Shown here: piece by piece, positions 1 through 13,300 of the stretch
How positions within the stretch are numbered: the stretch's first letter is position 1
Layout of the letters: every line of letters starts with the position of its first letter
Origin: Mytilus galloprovincialis
Lineage: Eukaryota > Mollusca > Bivalvia > Mytilida > Mytilidae
DNA length: 64,000 nucleotides
Direction: 5' to 3'
Assembly: GCF_965363235.1 (NCBI RefSeq)
Contig: NC_134838.1
Span: forward strand, 7,135,001 to 7,199,000
The notes under the pieces: model-generated
Told to the model about the DNA's origin: nothing
Seen by the model: the letters and a program-made list of their open reading frames with translations, nothing else
Databases searched by the model: none
Program-made: the position numbers and the translations under genes

Positions 1-195
1 TTACTACTTTTTAAATATGGTCAAAGTAACAGAACTGTGTTTTAACGAAGTTTTAATATACCTTGTGTATGATTTTAAGATGCCTGAATTCTGAGGAATA
101 TGTTTTATTATGCCAAAAAAAATGTATTCATTTTTTAAAGTGTTTTCTGAAAGAAAAAAAAATGAATACTATTTACCTTTATTTACCTGTATTAT

Positions 196-278
196 TGGCG
201 CAAATGAAAGGTTTTATTTTTGGCGCAAATGAAATATGGTTTGTGGCGCAAATGAAATGCCAATTGGCGCAAAAGCAA
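196..278 (+). repeat. Four spaced copies of tggcgcaaatgaaa
   Basis: The motif tggcgcaaatgaaa or a near match starts at about 196, 221, 244 and 265, with spacing of roughly 20-25 bp. It looks like a decayed minisatellite. No function is evident. Confidence 0.6.
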
Positions 279-1295
279 AGCACCGAGCTAGATATACATG
301 TATGAAAGTTAAATGCTGGCATTTTTTTCGTTCCTGCTGTTATTGTAAAGCATAATATACATGTCAGTGTATATACATTCTAAAGAGACAATTTTACAGT
401 TTTTTTTACATTTCAGGTAAAAATTGGAGCAAAACCTTTGATAACTTAAAGTTCTAAGCCAAAGATGCAAAGGTAAGTCCTCTTTGTCCATGAGTACCTT
501 AATTTTTTTCACCAAATTGATTGCTTCAGAGCTGATGAGTTAAGTTAACACCACATGGATTTTTCTAGCATTCCACAGGGTCCGGTTTTCGGACCCATTC
601 CCAATGGCAAATACCCTACATTTTTCCCAATTTAAAATTCCCAAATGATCACAAAATTCATTTTCATCTTTATTATTCATAACAGAGATGTTTATTTTAT
701 TCAACCGCAAGCTTTATGTAAAAAATCGCCAACAAGTAATGTGTAAATCCAAGTTGAAACATATTGAATGTCATACACTTACTGGAATCCGCTTGTATTC
801 GCTACACTCAAACAACCGGTATGACCCAATTGTTAAGGGCAAAATTTTGCCCTGGAGATTTGAACGAGATTGAACGATACTTTGTTACATAGCAACGTAC
901 AATATCAGAACATGAAAACAAACAGAATAATTTGTTTTCTGGTGCATAGAAAAGCATTAATTAACAATGATTAATGCGTAAATAAATTTATATTTTAAAG
1001 TGAATTAATCTATTGTATTACATAAAGGGAAAAATATCGAAACAGGTATTTATTTGATGCAAAAATAAAAGTCCGCTAAACTTAATGATTTAGGCACATC
1101 AACGTGACGTCATACAAAATGGAAACTTTTGAACTGAAGGCTATGGTTTTGGCAATACATTTTAACCTGTGAAATAAATGTTTTATAAAACTGATGTAGG
1201 AAAAAAGACTTTTCCTTCTGATTTACAATAACATTGTAGAGATTGTAGTATTGTTTACAATTTACAAAATGAAGTGCGGTATAATACACACAATT

Positions 1296-1878
1296 TGATT
1301 GGACGACTAATCAGATTCTACAATAGATCGGACCTCACTGGCTGTCTATGAACATAGTGTAGTAGTCCGGCGAGAGCCAGCTTATGACAAACGATGGCTG
1401 ACATATGTATGTACTTCGAGATTCGGCCAGTTGAGAAGCACCCCTTGATTGACTGCAAGGATACAGCGGATCCATGTACACTCCCTAAGAATTAATGGAG
1501 ATGTGTCCTTTACAATATTATCCCACCACCAGAACAATCCCCACCCAACACAGCCCAAGGGAGCATGTAGGACACTCGGAAGTCTGTTATTATGGTTGAG
1601 GAAGCCAAAGTACTCGGAGAGAACCACCGGGCTTCTGGGCGGGAACAGACAACCCGAAGAGATTTCAGAAGATTAATCTCCGGGTCAAGCTGGGAACAAC
1701 TTTGACCTACCGAGGCCCCCGAAGTATCCAATCTAGTTTCGGTCTGGATACCAGAGATGTGTGTGGGAGGGTAAAAATCACCCTACTGGTGTACTGAAAA
1801 TTCGACGTCTCCAATGAGAATCGAACTCGGGACCTTCAGTACTGTAGCCATCGGTCTTAACCACTAGACCACGAACCC
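1296..1878 (-). mobile_element. tRNA-derived SINE, minus strand, with target-site duplication
   Basis: Read on the minus strand, the element opens with a tRNA-like head. A box-A-like TGGTCTAGTGG lies near 1862-1872 and a box-B-like GAGTTCGATTC near 1822-1832, followed by a GC-richer body of about 500 bp. The direct repeat ACACACAATT is found at both ends (1286-1295 and 1879-1888), as expected for a target-site duplication. There is no poly-A tail. At 583 bp it is long for a SINE, so the distal part may belong to a partner LINE tail or a second element. Confidence 0.7.
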
Positions 1879-3293
1879 ACACACAATTCCATAAATAAAC
1901 AGGAAGTGTGGGAAAATACTAAAACCAGATCAAATCCGGAAACGGACAAGTATATAATTCCGGGTTTGTCAATCAAATACAGTAAATAAAAAATGAAAAG
2001 AACCAAACATGTGACAGCTATCATAGCAACACTAAAATTGAAAACGCAAAGATATATAAAAAAGAAAATAGAAACAGGATATATTTTATACAGAACTCAA
2101 AATATTTTAGTTCACAAATTTTCGTGTCAAAATCTAAAAAAGATGTAACAATCCTTTAAGAAGTTAAAACTCATTATTTTGATACTCAAATAAACTTTAA
2201 TGCCAGGTAGTTATATTTAAAAAAAACAAAGAAGGTGTAGTCCTTAATTTATTTTCACCAACAAAAATAAAAATTAATGAACTAAACACACTAAAACTAA
2301 CATCTGGTATATTGGTTGTTTTTCCCAATTTCATTAAAAACCGCGTTAAAGAATTCCCAAAACTGGCCAGGGTCCTTTTTCCAAAAATACCCAGAAAAAA
2401 CCCTGCACCATTACAACTAATTATAAATTTGATGCACTGTCTTCATTTGAAATCATTGCCTTAGATTAAGTTGGTAAATAAAATTAATAGACAACTCTTA
2501 AGTTTGATGAATTTCAGTCAATGACTTTGGTTTAAGTGAACATCACTTGTGTGTTTAGGGGCATTCACTTCTGTTCCTAAATAAGGCGTGTGGTTGGAAA
2601 AATATGATGCTATATTGCATGAATTATTCAGCAAATTAAATTCTCATATTTGACAATCAGGAATTGTTATTAAGTACATACGGAACAAACATTATTTCTA
2701 GTTTATCCTTCACAACAACGATCATTTGAGACGCTTGATGAACATTAATAGTGCAGGGATACAGGTGATCCACTCTATCTGGTAAATGACCTCATAAAGG
2801 AAAGTATAATTGACGAATTCTTTTACGTTGAAGGACAAACTCGAAAGTGGTCTATTCTTTCTACTCTCTTCCTATACCAACCGTGCAAGAGCTGTATAGC
2901 CTGTCAAGGTTGTTAAAAACTTCTTTTTTTTGTCACTTCCTATATCATGTATATATAGTCTTTTAACAAAATGTAACAGGATCCTTAATCTAAATAATAT
3001 CACTTTTTTTTAACTCAATCTCTTAAATGTTTTATATCCTTTTAGTACTAAAACCAATTGATTTGTCTATGGAAATTAGAAAACAAATTGATATAAAACA
3101 GAATAAATCCATATTTGTGATTGTTGCATGGATAATTTGAATGAACTTTTAACTAACATTTAAAAAAAAATCACTAAATTAAAAGTGAAATAAATGTGCT
3201 ATTACAAACAAACCTGATTCCTGCATGGCAAGCAGAAAAAAATATTTACCACAATGAAAAACCATGGTTTACAAAAGGATATATGAAATAGAA

Positions 3294-3412
3294 TTGAGAA
3301 TGGAAATGGGGAATGTGTCAACAGGTCAAAGAAACAACAACAACCAGACCAAAGAGTAGATAACAGCTGAAGGCCACACATAGGTCTTCAATGCAGCCAG
3401 AAAATCCTTCAA
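3294..3412 (+). repeat. Interspersed repeat, 'gagaatggaaatggggaatgt' family
   Basis: This stretch shares its opening and its order of blocks (gaatggaaatggggaatgt, acaacaacc, gaccaa/gaccat, gccaaaggccac, gggtcttcaa) with 24338-24430. The two are diverged copies of one interspersed repeat. Its class cannot be told from these fragments. Confidence 0.6.
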
Positions 3413-4112
3413 CCAGAAAAGTGCTTCAGCTAGCCTCTAAACAAAAATGTATACTAGTTAAGTGATAATGGACAGCATACAAACTCCAAAATATATATAA
3501 AAGAAACTTAAATTAAAAATCATACAAGACTAACAAAGGCCAGAGGCTCCTGACTCGGGACTGGCTTAAAAAATGTGGGGGTGTTAAACATGTATTTTGA
3601 GATCTTTTGAAAGTTTATTTAGTGACTCAAAATGTTTTATTGTAAATTTCAACAAAAATAGTTGCATGAAGAAAGAGTACACTTCTATTTACAGAAAGAA
3701 AAATATAAGCAGTTTAAAATTCAGTTGAAAAAAAGTATAAAAATCAATAAGTAAACAGAGAGTTTGAGTTGTAAAAAATACTGCACAGTACAGCAGACCA
3801 TATCAATTACCATCATCCATCTTTACCTTAAAAACAGAGAACTAACAATAATATTCAACATGTTTAATGTTAAAGAAGCCCAAACTCATTGTTATTCATC
3901 ATGTTCATTAGTCAGTAAGTTGTTTTTTCTGTGCAAGATATGAAGCAAATTAATTTATTGTGACGGTGTCTGGTCTGGATTTTCAATCATATTCATTTTG
4001 AATTGGTTTTTTGACAAAAGCTATTTCATTTGTCCTTCAACAATGATCGATAATATTATTTTGGGTATTACAAATCAAAAAAGGATTTCATGAAATTCAA
4101 TTTTTATTTTAG

Positions 4113-4314
4113 TGTTGCACGTTTTTTGGGTGTTGGTGGTGAAATTGATGAGGGGACCAAAGAAAGATACAGACAAAGAAGAGAAAAATGCTATAGAACA
4201 GATCTGAAATGCCAAGGAGATGAAGTGGATTTTGGGAGAAAAAGTTGTGTTGGCAGAAAAGAGTGTAAACCAAGGAAGAGGGAGTCTTTATTTCAGATTG
4301 TTGGAAAAGCTGTG
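4113..4314 (+). CDS. RHBDF: iRhom exon: cytosolic N-terminal segment 1
   Basis: The acceptor is tttttattttag and the donor is GTG|GTAAGG. One base completes a previous codon, followed by 67 codons. It reads [20 protein letters not shown]..., then a basic stretch ending [16 protein letters not shown]. These correspond to the conserved 'WFGVS' and 'RRKRES' neighbourhoods of vertebrate iRhom N termini. The exon begins in mid-codon, so at least one upstream coding exon must exist. Confidence 0.88.
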
Positions 4315-7300
4315 GTAAGGTTACAAAAACTTAATAAAAAAAACTTTGACAGTTTTGACTCAAACATACTAAGAAATAATATGGAGCTGAACATATGTCC
4401 TGAAGATATATTTTGCAGTTCAAAAAACAAAAACGCATGCAGGAGTCTAAACAAATAACCCATTACGTTTTGTAGATTATATTGTATAAGCTTATTCCCT
4501 GCTGACTTTTTTACTTTTTACAAACCATTAAAAACAAGGGCAATCTAGTTAATTCCAGTTAATGTTATGAAAAGAAATCATTTCTTTTGGTATTTCTCAG
4601 TAAATGGATTTTTTAATATAAATGGCATATTTATAATATGGATTAGGTAAATTATCAGTTTTGAAAAAAATGCGGACTCCCTCTTCAATTTCAGTAACTA
4701 AAATGGCTGATTACAGTCCTAAAAAATGTTAAGGATTTCTTTACCAAAATTTTTAATTTGCTCTCTATCTCTCTATCTCTCTCTATATATATATATGTTT
4801 CAGGGAGCAAAAAATAAAAGTGGAAAGCAAAATGTAGAAGAGAAAATGAGAAGTTTTGCACCAGCTGATCTAAATAACAAAGAGAAGTATCCTGAACCGT
4901 CACCTGCTGATGTAACCAAGGTAATAATTGTGATTCCACTCATACATGGTATATTGCAATGACCTTATTTGTCTGCCTGTCTGTTCTACCAATTTTTTTG
5001 TACTTATTCATCTTCACTTCCTCTAGGAGAAGTAGTCACCTGGCCGAGTGGTCTAAGTAGTTACTACTGTAATCACCAGCCAGTCAACACTGAGGTTGTG
5101 AGCTCAAACCCCGCTTGTTGGGGTGTACTTGACTCAGGTGTCTAAATTAGCGTTGGTCTGGTGGTCTGAGACCAGTTGAAATACATCGGACCAGTAGATT
5201 TTGTCAGCTGTAGACCAGTAGAAATTTTTCAATAAAAATCATTGATTGTATCACAATCTTAGTTTGTTTACAATTTAACGTTTACCTGCCAAAACAATTA
5301 AACCATGAGGGGGTACTATGTATTACAAATGGTCAAGTTAATTTATATCTGGGGTTAGCGTCCTTCACAACAACACAAAATATGGAAATTTTTGGAAGGA
5401 GTTATAATCTGTCGTACAAAAAAATAAAATTAGTGACATTCAAAGGGAAGATGGGAATAAAGTTTATGAAATTGAAAAAAGGAAATGTTATTGTCAAATG
5501 TCCTGGGAAAAGGATCATGAATGGTTAAATTATATATTCAATTGCAATGTAATAAATTGTATAAGTTAAAAAGTATTTGACATGTGAACAGTCTTCACGC
5601 CAAATATTTGAATCCACAAGCCCAAAGCTGAATTTTAACAAATTTTTAGTTGAATTCTGTTGGCTTGTAGATAAGACTTTCACAAGACGACAGCAATTTT
5701 ACTAGCCATGGCTGTAGGATAGAGTTAAGCGTGAAGACAGTGTGGATAATTTACAATCACAGACCTTGATATGAAATGTAGTTTTGTAACAGATCTTCAA
5801 ATTTTAAGTTAGATTCTGTACTCGTTTGTGCTTGCTCATTAACAATAAAAACAGCATTAAAAATCTACAGGAACAAAGGAGAGAAAACCACCAGAGGAAT
5901 CAAAGGCAGGGAAAATTATTAGAAAGTCATTGAGATTATCAAAGCCTTTATCAAAATCAGGATCAAGACTCTCTCTTTTTCTTGTCTTAAATATATAAAA
6001 GAAAGCAATAAAATAAAAGTAACCATCTATCATTTATATAAGTGTGTATCAAATGATTGTCATTTTTGCAGGACCAGTAGATTTGGAGCCGGACCAGTAG
6101 ATTTTCAGTCCACTGGTCCGTCTGGCCTGTACACAAAAAAAGCTTACATGTAAATTCGACCCCTGACAATCTTAATTGGCTAGGATTGTCAGTTTTCCTA
6201 TCTAAGGTCAGTGGTTTTCTCCAGCACTCCGGCTTCCTTTATCAATAAAAACTGGCTGCCAAGAAATAGCCCAAAAGCGAGGGTTTAAAGTGGCATTAAA
6301 ATCTATCAATTTTCACTTCATATATGATAACACTTTGAATATTTATCACTTGAAAAGTTGAGCTAGATATTTTCCTTCAATGTGAAAAACGAGTGGATAT
6401 GAAATAAAAAAGCATTTGCATTACATTATGGTCAATTTAGATTAATGAAATCCTAAAATATGATTTTATTTATTGAGTTTTATTTTTACAGTTAAAAGAA
6501 GATTTGTTTTATGATGAAATCAGGAAAGATGAAACCCCTGAAGAAAGGAATGGTAAAGGAGAAAGTCACATGGACATGGCTATGGAACGTCCGAGAGAAG
6601 TAGGTGAGAAGGGAAGAGGAGAGAAGAACTTTGATGAAGTTGATATGCCCATGTCACGTCATAGAGAAGAAGAAGAAGAAGAAGAACACGATGAGTAAGG
6701 CTGTTTACGTTATATTTCTAGCACAGATAACATGCTCTGTAAAACATTTCTGTAAACTGAAAATAGAACAAGTGAAAAAACTTAAGAAGTCATTTTCACT
6801 GTTGGTTACCATATTTATTGTTTTAATACATGTTAAATCTTGTGATATGTGTTTTATACATTCTTTAGGTTTTGTTTAACACAGGGTATTGGGAGCTATG
6901 ATGTTATATGTAGAAAATGTTTGCATACTTACTGATACAATATAATATTGCATTACTAATTGTCCAGTTTGTCAAAAAATTCAGCCATCTTACACATAAC
7001 ATGTCTACATACACAACAGTAGGAGTCTTTACTTTGTTAAAAAAAACTTTCATAAATCCAGCGTAATCTTTACATGAGAACATAGCCTTACATATTGTCT
7101 CATTAAAAGATAAACATGAAGCTTCTTTAGGAGAAAGTAGAGTCCATTTTTAATGTTGACACCCATGTTTAATCACCATTTTTAATGTCGATACCAATGT
7201 TTAATCATGAATTCACCATAAACAATGGGAAACAAAAATTTATGAGAATAATTTTTAGTGGAACTTAGCCTATATTGATATTGATCTCAATTCCATTCTG

Positions 7301-10300
7301 AGTCAACTGAGGAATTGCTTTTCAAAGGATCCTATTGGGAAAATATTCAGTAAGATTAATTAAAGCAACTACTTTCAGACAAAAACAGCTTGTTGACTGG
7401 AATAAACATGACGTAGACTTACATTTTGTTCTCTCAGCAGAATTTTATTGATATAATAGATTCTAGGGGCTTGACAAAAGTACAACTTTTTTGTACTTGT
7501 TTTCTTATAGGCTTTTTAAATCTTTTGCTTAGGCTCTATACACCTTTTGCATATGATACTTTTTAATTTTTTGGCCTTTTTTCTTTGGCTTTTTTTTTAT
7601 TGAGATATTGCCTATATATTTGTCTATTAGTTCACACTATCGGTGGAATCAAATCTAATAGGCAATATTTGCTTATTTTAGATCTGTTTTTGTTTGAAAT
7701 GTTATAGAATATGTCAAACATATACTTTTGGTTTATTGTTCATGTTTAAATTATAAATTAAATTCTTTTAATTGATCTCATATTTCAATTTATTCATGCA
7801 TAAATATATTATCTATGGATAAAAATTGTTTTATTTTGTGCTGTCATGAAAGACAATAAAGGATTGACTCTTTGCTCGTTTGTTTTATGGCCTTGGGCAT
7901 ATTGGAATGGGTCTTAATATGATATGTAGTTTTTCAACAACCTAAGTCTGTAATCTTTTTAAATTGTGATTGACAAGTTTCTTACAACTTGAACCCAGAC
8001 TGAATTTTTGACACATACAGTACTTTTCCAGTTTTTCTGACTCTAGACCTTATTGTAAAAGGACATGAATTGCAAAAGTGGTCTGAGAAGTTCAACTAAT
8101 GTATCACTAGCCTGTAAACACTGAGGTTGTGAGCTCTAGTCTCACACATGGCTGTAGCGTTTGACTCCAATCCTAATTCACAAAGATTGTCGGTTTTCAT
8201 ATAAAGGAAAGTTCAGTGGTTCTCTTAGTGCACTCTGGATGAGAAACCAATCAATCTTAGTAGTAGAATATGTTGACTCAGTATCTGTACTGGGCATGGA
8301 TGACAAAATGGGTCTTGTCGAGGATGTATATTGACCAAAACTAATGACAATACTGTCAATAGTTACATGATCATTTCAAGAGCTGATTGAATTCAAATCT
8401 ACATTTGACCTGGTAAATTTGCAGTGATTAAATTTTCAAGACAACTAACAATGACTAATGGAACAATAGATAAAAATCATTTAATTATTTTGATGCAACA
8501 AAGACAATCTTATTCTTCAGATCAGTTAACAACTTGTTGTCGGTAAATATTGATTGCTGCTGTCATGGCTTTATAAATAGAATTATAAAGAATGAAAATG
8601 AATTATATAAAACATACCAACATACAATATGTTACACAATATATAAAAGGAGTGATGTATATTTATGTGAATTATTATATGGTGTTTTACATCAGCTAGC
8701 TGTTATAGGAATGGTGCATGTTTCATTGTTTCAATATTTTGTTATAAAACATTTGTAACATTTTGTTATACCTGTAACCAGGTGTGAATTTTATAGCCTT
8801 CTTGACAATGTTTGTCTTGCCTGCCCTGCTAGAAAACTGAGGTGCTAACTTTCTGGAAGCAGAATATTTGCAAACAGATGAATTTCACTACAAGTTGTAT
8901 GTTGAGAGGACATTTATGATCTATCAGACACCTACTTCTAAATTTCCTAAAGGAATTATATATTTTGAAATACAAGTGGAGGTTTTCTAAGAACAACAAT
9001 TATTGCAACTTCTAGGTTGTCATTCAAGTTGGTAACCTTGAAGACTGATGGACCAGCTGAATTGTTGAAGTTAGGGTTGTTATATAATTGTTTCTTGGGA
9101 TAATTAATACAGCAGGACCATATTCCTCTATGTTTCTGTGTCTGACTTATTCCTTTATATTGCAAATCTTTCAAAATAAAATTAAGCAGTGAACTGATTG
9201 ATGATAAGTTTGTTGGATTTAAGGTGGTACCTAACACTACAGGGAGATAACTCTGTAAAATCAGCTAAACGTTTTTATTACGTTGTGTTTTAAATGGAAT
9301 ATTAAGCTTCTCAATGATCAAAATTAGTGTTTGTCAAGCTGCTATACAACCAGTGTAATTTTTCTGATTAAACGGTTGGTTCAATTTTTTTGATTTTTTT
9401 ATATTTTTGTCAAAGGGTAAAGTAAATACTTTGTCAAAATTTTAAGAAAATTAAACAAGCCAAATTAATTTTAGTTCAGGTGTTAGGTACCACCTTAAAG
9501 AGGGTTGAAATTACTTATCAGTTATTGTTTTTAATATAAAAAAGAAGATGTGGTATAATTTCCAATGAAACAACTATCCGCAAGAGACCATATGAAAATG
9601 AAATTAATAACTTTAGGTCACTGTACAACCTTCAACAATGAGCAAAGCCCATACCGCACAGTCGGCTATAAAAGACTTTATTTTCTGATATATTTTGATT
9701 GAGGAAGATGCATGCAGGGTGTGAGCTTCTTTTCTTCATCAATATTCAGTTATGATTGAAGGAAAGAAAATTTTAATTTTAATAAACTGGAACTTATTTA
9801 AAAACAAAAAGAGTAAAAGAGATGTTTGATGACAGTGGATTTATCTACTGTATCAGCAAATTTAATAAATCAAATGATCGGTAAATAGGCAGCCCTCAAA
9901 ATGTTTCTATACTTGGGGTCATGTTAGTGTTTGGAATTTCAGTAATTGCTTTATATAACTACCTACTGTTAATAGGGGATAAGGATTTTTTTTAACCTTT
10001 TGTTTTTCTAAATGTAAAAAGAACTGTGTTACTGAGGATTTTCAGTAATTTTGATTTAAAGTTCTTATACATGGGTTTTAATTCCTATTAAAAAATGAAG
10101 ATTATAAATAAAGATCTCTTAAGTTTTGATATAAATTCAACGATGGTACTAGATATCTGTAATTCTGTATTGCATGTGTATAATTTTACCATCAGTCTTT
10201 ACAAATTTTGACAAAGACCCTTTATGTTACAGACTTGATACTAGAAAAATTAGGTAAGCCATATTGAATCATGTTAAATGGAAGTTTATGTTGTCATTTT

Positions 10301-13300
10301 GCTTAATCTTGGGTTTGTGGACTTATCACTGATATAATCATTCAGCCACTTGAAGGAGCATGGAGTAGTCTCCCCTTTTTAAATTGTTTTGACTAACCAC
10401 TTACCCAAGAACAAAAACATGAGTTATTAATCTAGAAAATTATATATATTTCTGTTTACAAACTTTAAAGTAATTGATTTAATTTGCTTCATACTTTGTT
10501 TTTTTTGCTTTCTGATTTTTCGTTTAATTTTTATTTCAATGCCAATTTCCAAAGCAATAGCTCATAGAAACATTGTGGAGTTGTATTGTACTCTGCTAAG
10601 CATACCCAAATCAATATTCAGACAATTCTCTTGTGAAGAGTTGTCTCATTGGCAATCAAAACATTCCCAAGTTTTGTCTCTATGAGATGAAACATAGAGA
10701 TCATAACTGGGAACCAGTGTATAAACAAAACAAAATGTCACAAGTCATACCTCTTTTGGGAAGATTTATAATAATCATAGTATGAATATTATATATCTCC
10801 CCAAAAGAGGTATGACTTGTGAAACAGCTGTATCTGCAAAGTGCAACTTGTAAGTCATTAGCATTTCAGTATAACTTATGATCAATGTTTATGCACAAGA
10901 TTTATATGTTGGCGAGTTTTGGATGTGTCTATGGGCCACTCGATATCTCTCGGCCCGAAGTCAGAATAAAATTCTCGGAACGTCTCTAAAAGTTTTTGGT
11001 CATTTATACAGGTCTTAACTGGTTGTTATCTATGTCTTTCATATGGAGCCTTGATGGCCCTTGACGACGCAATTATATTTGTTTTAAAACGACCACTGTA
11101 CACTGTGTGTTTCTGGGTCAATTATAACGTGGTATTGTATGTTGCATCGATAACATGTGAACTAATTATGTTTGAAGATTTAACCAGGGAATTACTGTGT
11201 ATTTCATCATAGACTTACGGGAGAGAACATTCTGGTTAAAATATTAATATTAAGATCTGAAAACAGAAAGATAATATTCTTATCAAAAGTATTTAATACA
11301 ATCGGAATCAAAGAAATATATACAAAATATATACTGTATTTATGTTTCTGAAGAAACTAACAATGATTGAAATCAGAATATTTTCAGAGTTGCAATTAAG
11401 AAATAAGTATTTCATATGACAAGATACTCTGCTTTGGTATTTTTAAATACTCATTTGTAAAGGAAACATAAAAATTAAATCTAAATAAATTCTTGCATCC
11501 TACAAAAAAATGTGTATAAACAATAATCATTATACTTCTACGTTAAATATTTCATACCGTTTCAGTATTTAGGTTTTATGAGTAATTATCATTTATTTTT
11601 GTGTATTGTAATATATCCATAAAACGGAAAGTAAGATCAATTTATTAAATATTTAAATATTAAACGGTTGTGAATAAAAATACTTGTGTGTTTTCAATTC
11701 ATAAAGCATGATTTTAAATCCTTGCAGCTCACAACAACCATTAAAATAATTTACAATAATCACAACTAAATTTAATTTCAACCATAATGACAATGTTGAT
11801 TATTTTATACTGTTAGAATGGATTTAGAAGTCTTTGCTTATATTTTGTGTAGTAATGTATTCACATAGTGAAATGATAGAATTTAACATAGATTCATTCG
11901 ATAAATAAAATGTCCATCCGTAAATACTTGACGTTCGTGTTTATTGATATTATATATAATATTCAAAAGAATCTGAAAAAAAAAATACTAACAGGAACCT
12001 TAATTTATTATAAAATTTTAATTCAATTTTTGTTTGTTTGTTTTAATAGTTTAACCTTATAGCATCTATATATTTGTACTATCATGGTACGGTTTTGAAA
12101 ATTGTATTCATTGTGTGTCCAACTATATCCTACACGTCTTGGTTCATTCACATTATAGATCACATTTCAAAAGCACACTATCGGTTTGCGTTCTCAAAAA
12201 TTCCGGATAAAATGTCAATGAATCCGGAATCAAAATATTTAATGTAGGCCCGTTTGACATTCAAATTCAATATTAGATTAAGATATGTGATGACGCAAAT
12301 GCGTATTCTTTTCCTGAGTATCAGTGAGATGCTTTCTATTTACTGTGCGCTAAAATACTACTTGCATGTAATACTATCAAATTCACCCGTGAAAGCTTAT
12401 TTTCGTTTTTGTTATCTAAATTCATGACACGGCAGAAAGAGCTTTACATGTGACTTTCAAGCACGGTCATCATTACTAACGGTATTCTGACCTCGAGTTG
12501 TTTCTCTTTTGTTTCTTTTTTAAGTCACTGTCCTATTATAACCTTTGACCTTTTCGAAAAACTAAGGATTGTCTACCCAAGGAATAGATTCCTTAACTTT
12601 GTAATGTATTTAGCCTTTTAACTTTTTTCATTCGAGCGCAACTGAAGGTTTTTTTGTAGACTTAACTCGTGTCTGGCGTTTTTTATATCTACATACCTTT
12701 TTATATACATTGGTTATTTTGAAAGTGTGTAACAGGTATTCATAAACTTCTGAAATAAGAAATTCTTCGGCAAAACTAAGTTTCCCTGTAGAATGTTTGA
12801 ATTGATTTAAGTAAAATCAGGAAATCCTGAAAATTTGAGATGTTTTATGAATTCAAAATAAGTCTCTTCATAAGAGGTCCCAATCAATTGCATGCCAAGA
12901 CAGCTTCAAATATGAGTTGAGAATATAAAGGCCTTCATGTAGGAAACAAAATATAAAGATATGATAGATGAAATAAATGCATTTAGAATTCCAGATTATA
13001 AAGCAAACTGAGTGCATAAATTTATATTGCGATAGGTTTCTGCAATTTGCAAAAGTCATCCGGTTAGTAGAAATTAGGATTTGCCAAATTAAAGGTTATA
13101 GTCGGAAAAATTATGTACATTCCCAAGTAATAAATAAAATAGTCGAGCTTTAAATAACTATTCAAATAGATGCTGTAAATATATACTTTCAACTGGCTTC
13201 TTCTATTCACAGTCAATTATTTCAATTGGTTGTTATAGGCATCCTGTTGTTTTTCTCCAAGTTGGTACCGAGTGAGTGTCTAACCAGCTGATTGTCCTGG

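Larger units (their letters stand above)
1..4112. other. Non-coding stretch upstream of the first recognised iRhom exon
   Basis: No convincing exon or RNA gene was found apart from the SINE at 1296-1878 and short repeats. AT-rich sequence dominates. Any earlier iRhom exons, including the one with the start codon, are either in here unrecognised or before the window. Sequences of a 'ttcccaattt / aattcccaa' type near 590-645 and 2318-2400 resemble each other loosely and may be remnants of one repeat. Confidence 0.5.

Noticed and set aside
1449-1731. Overlapping open frames on both strands around 1.4-1.7 kb
   Set aside because: They lie within the GC-richer SINE body and are a result of its composition.
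1820-1878. Possible true tRNA gene on the minus strand
   Set aside because: Good box motifs but part of a longer element bounded by a target-site duplication; treated as the SINE head.
5041-5110. Possible true tRNA gene
   Set aside because: Has A- and B-box-like motifs but no sound cloverleaf, and continues straight into a SINE body.
6604-6879. 91-codon frame overlapping the acidic iRhom exon
   Set aside because: Out-of-frame shadow that continues into intron sequence past the GTAAGG donor.
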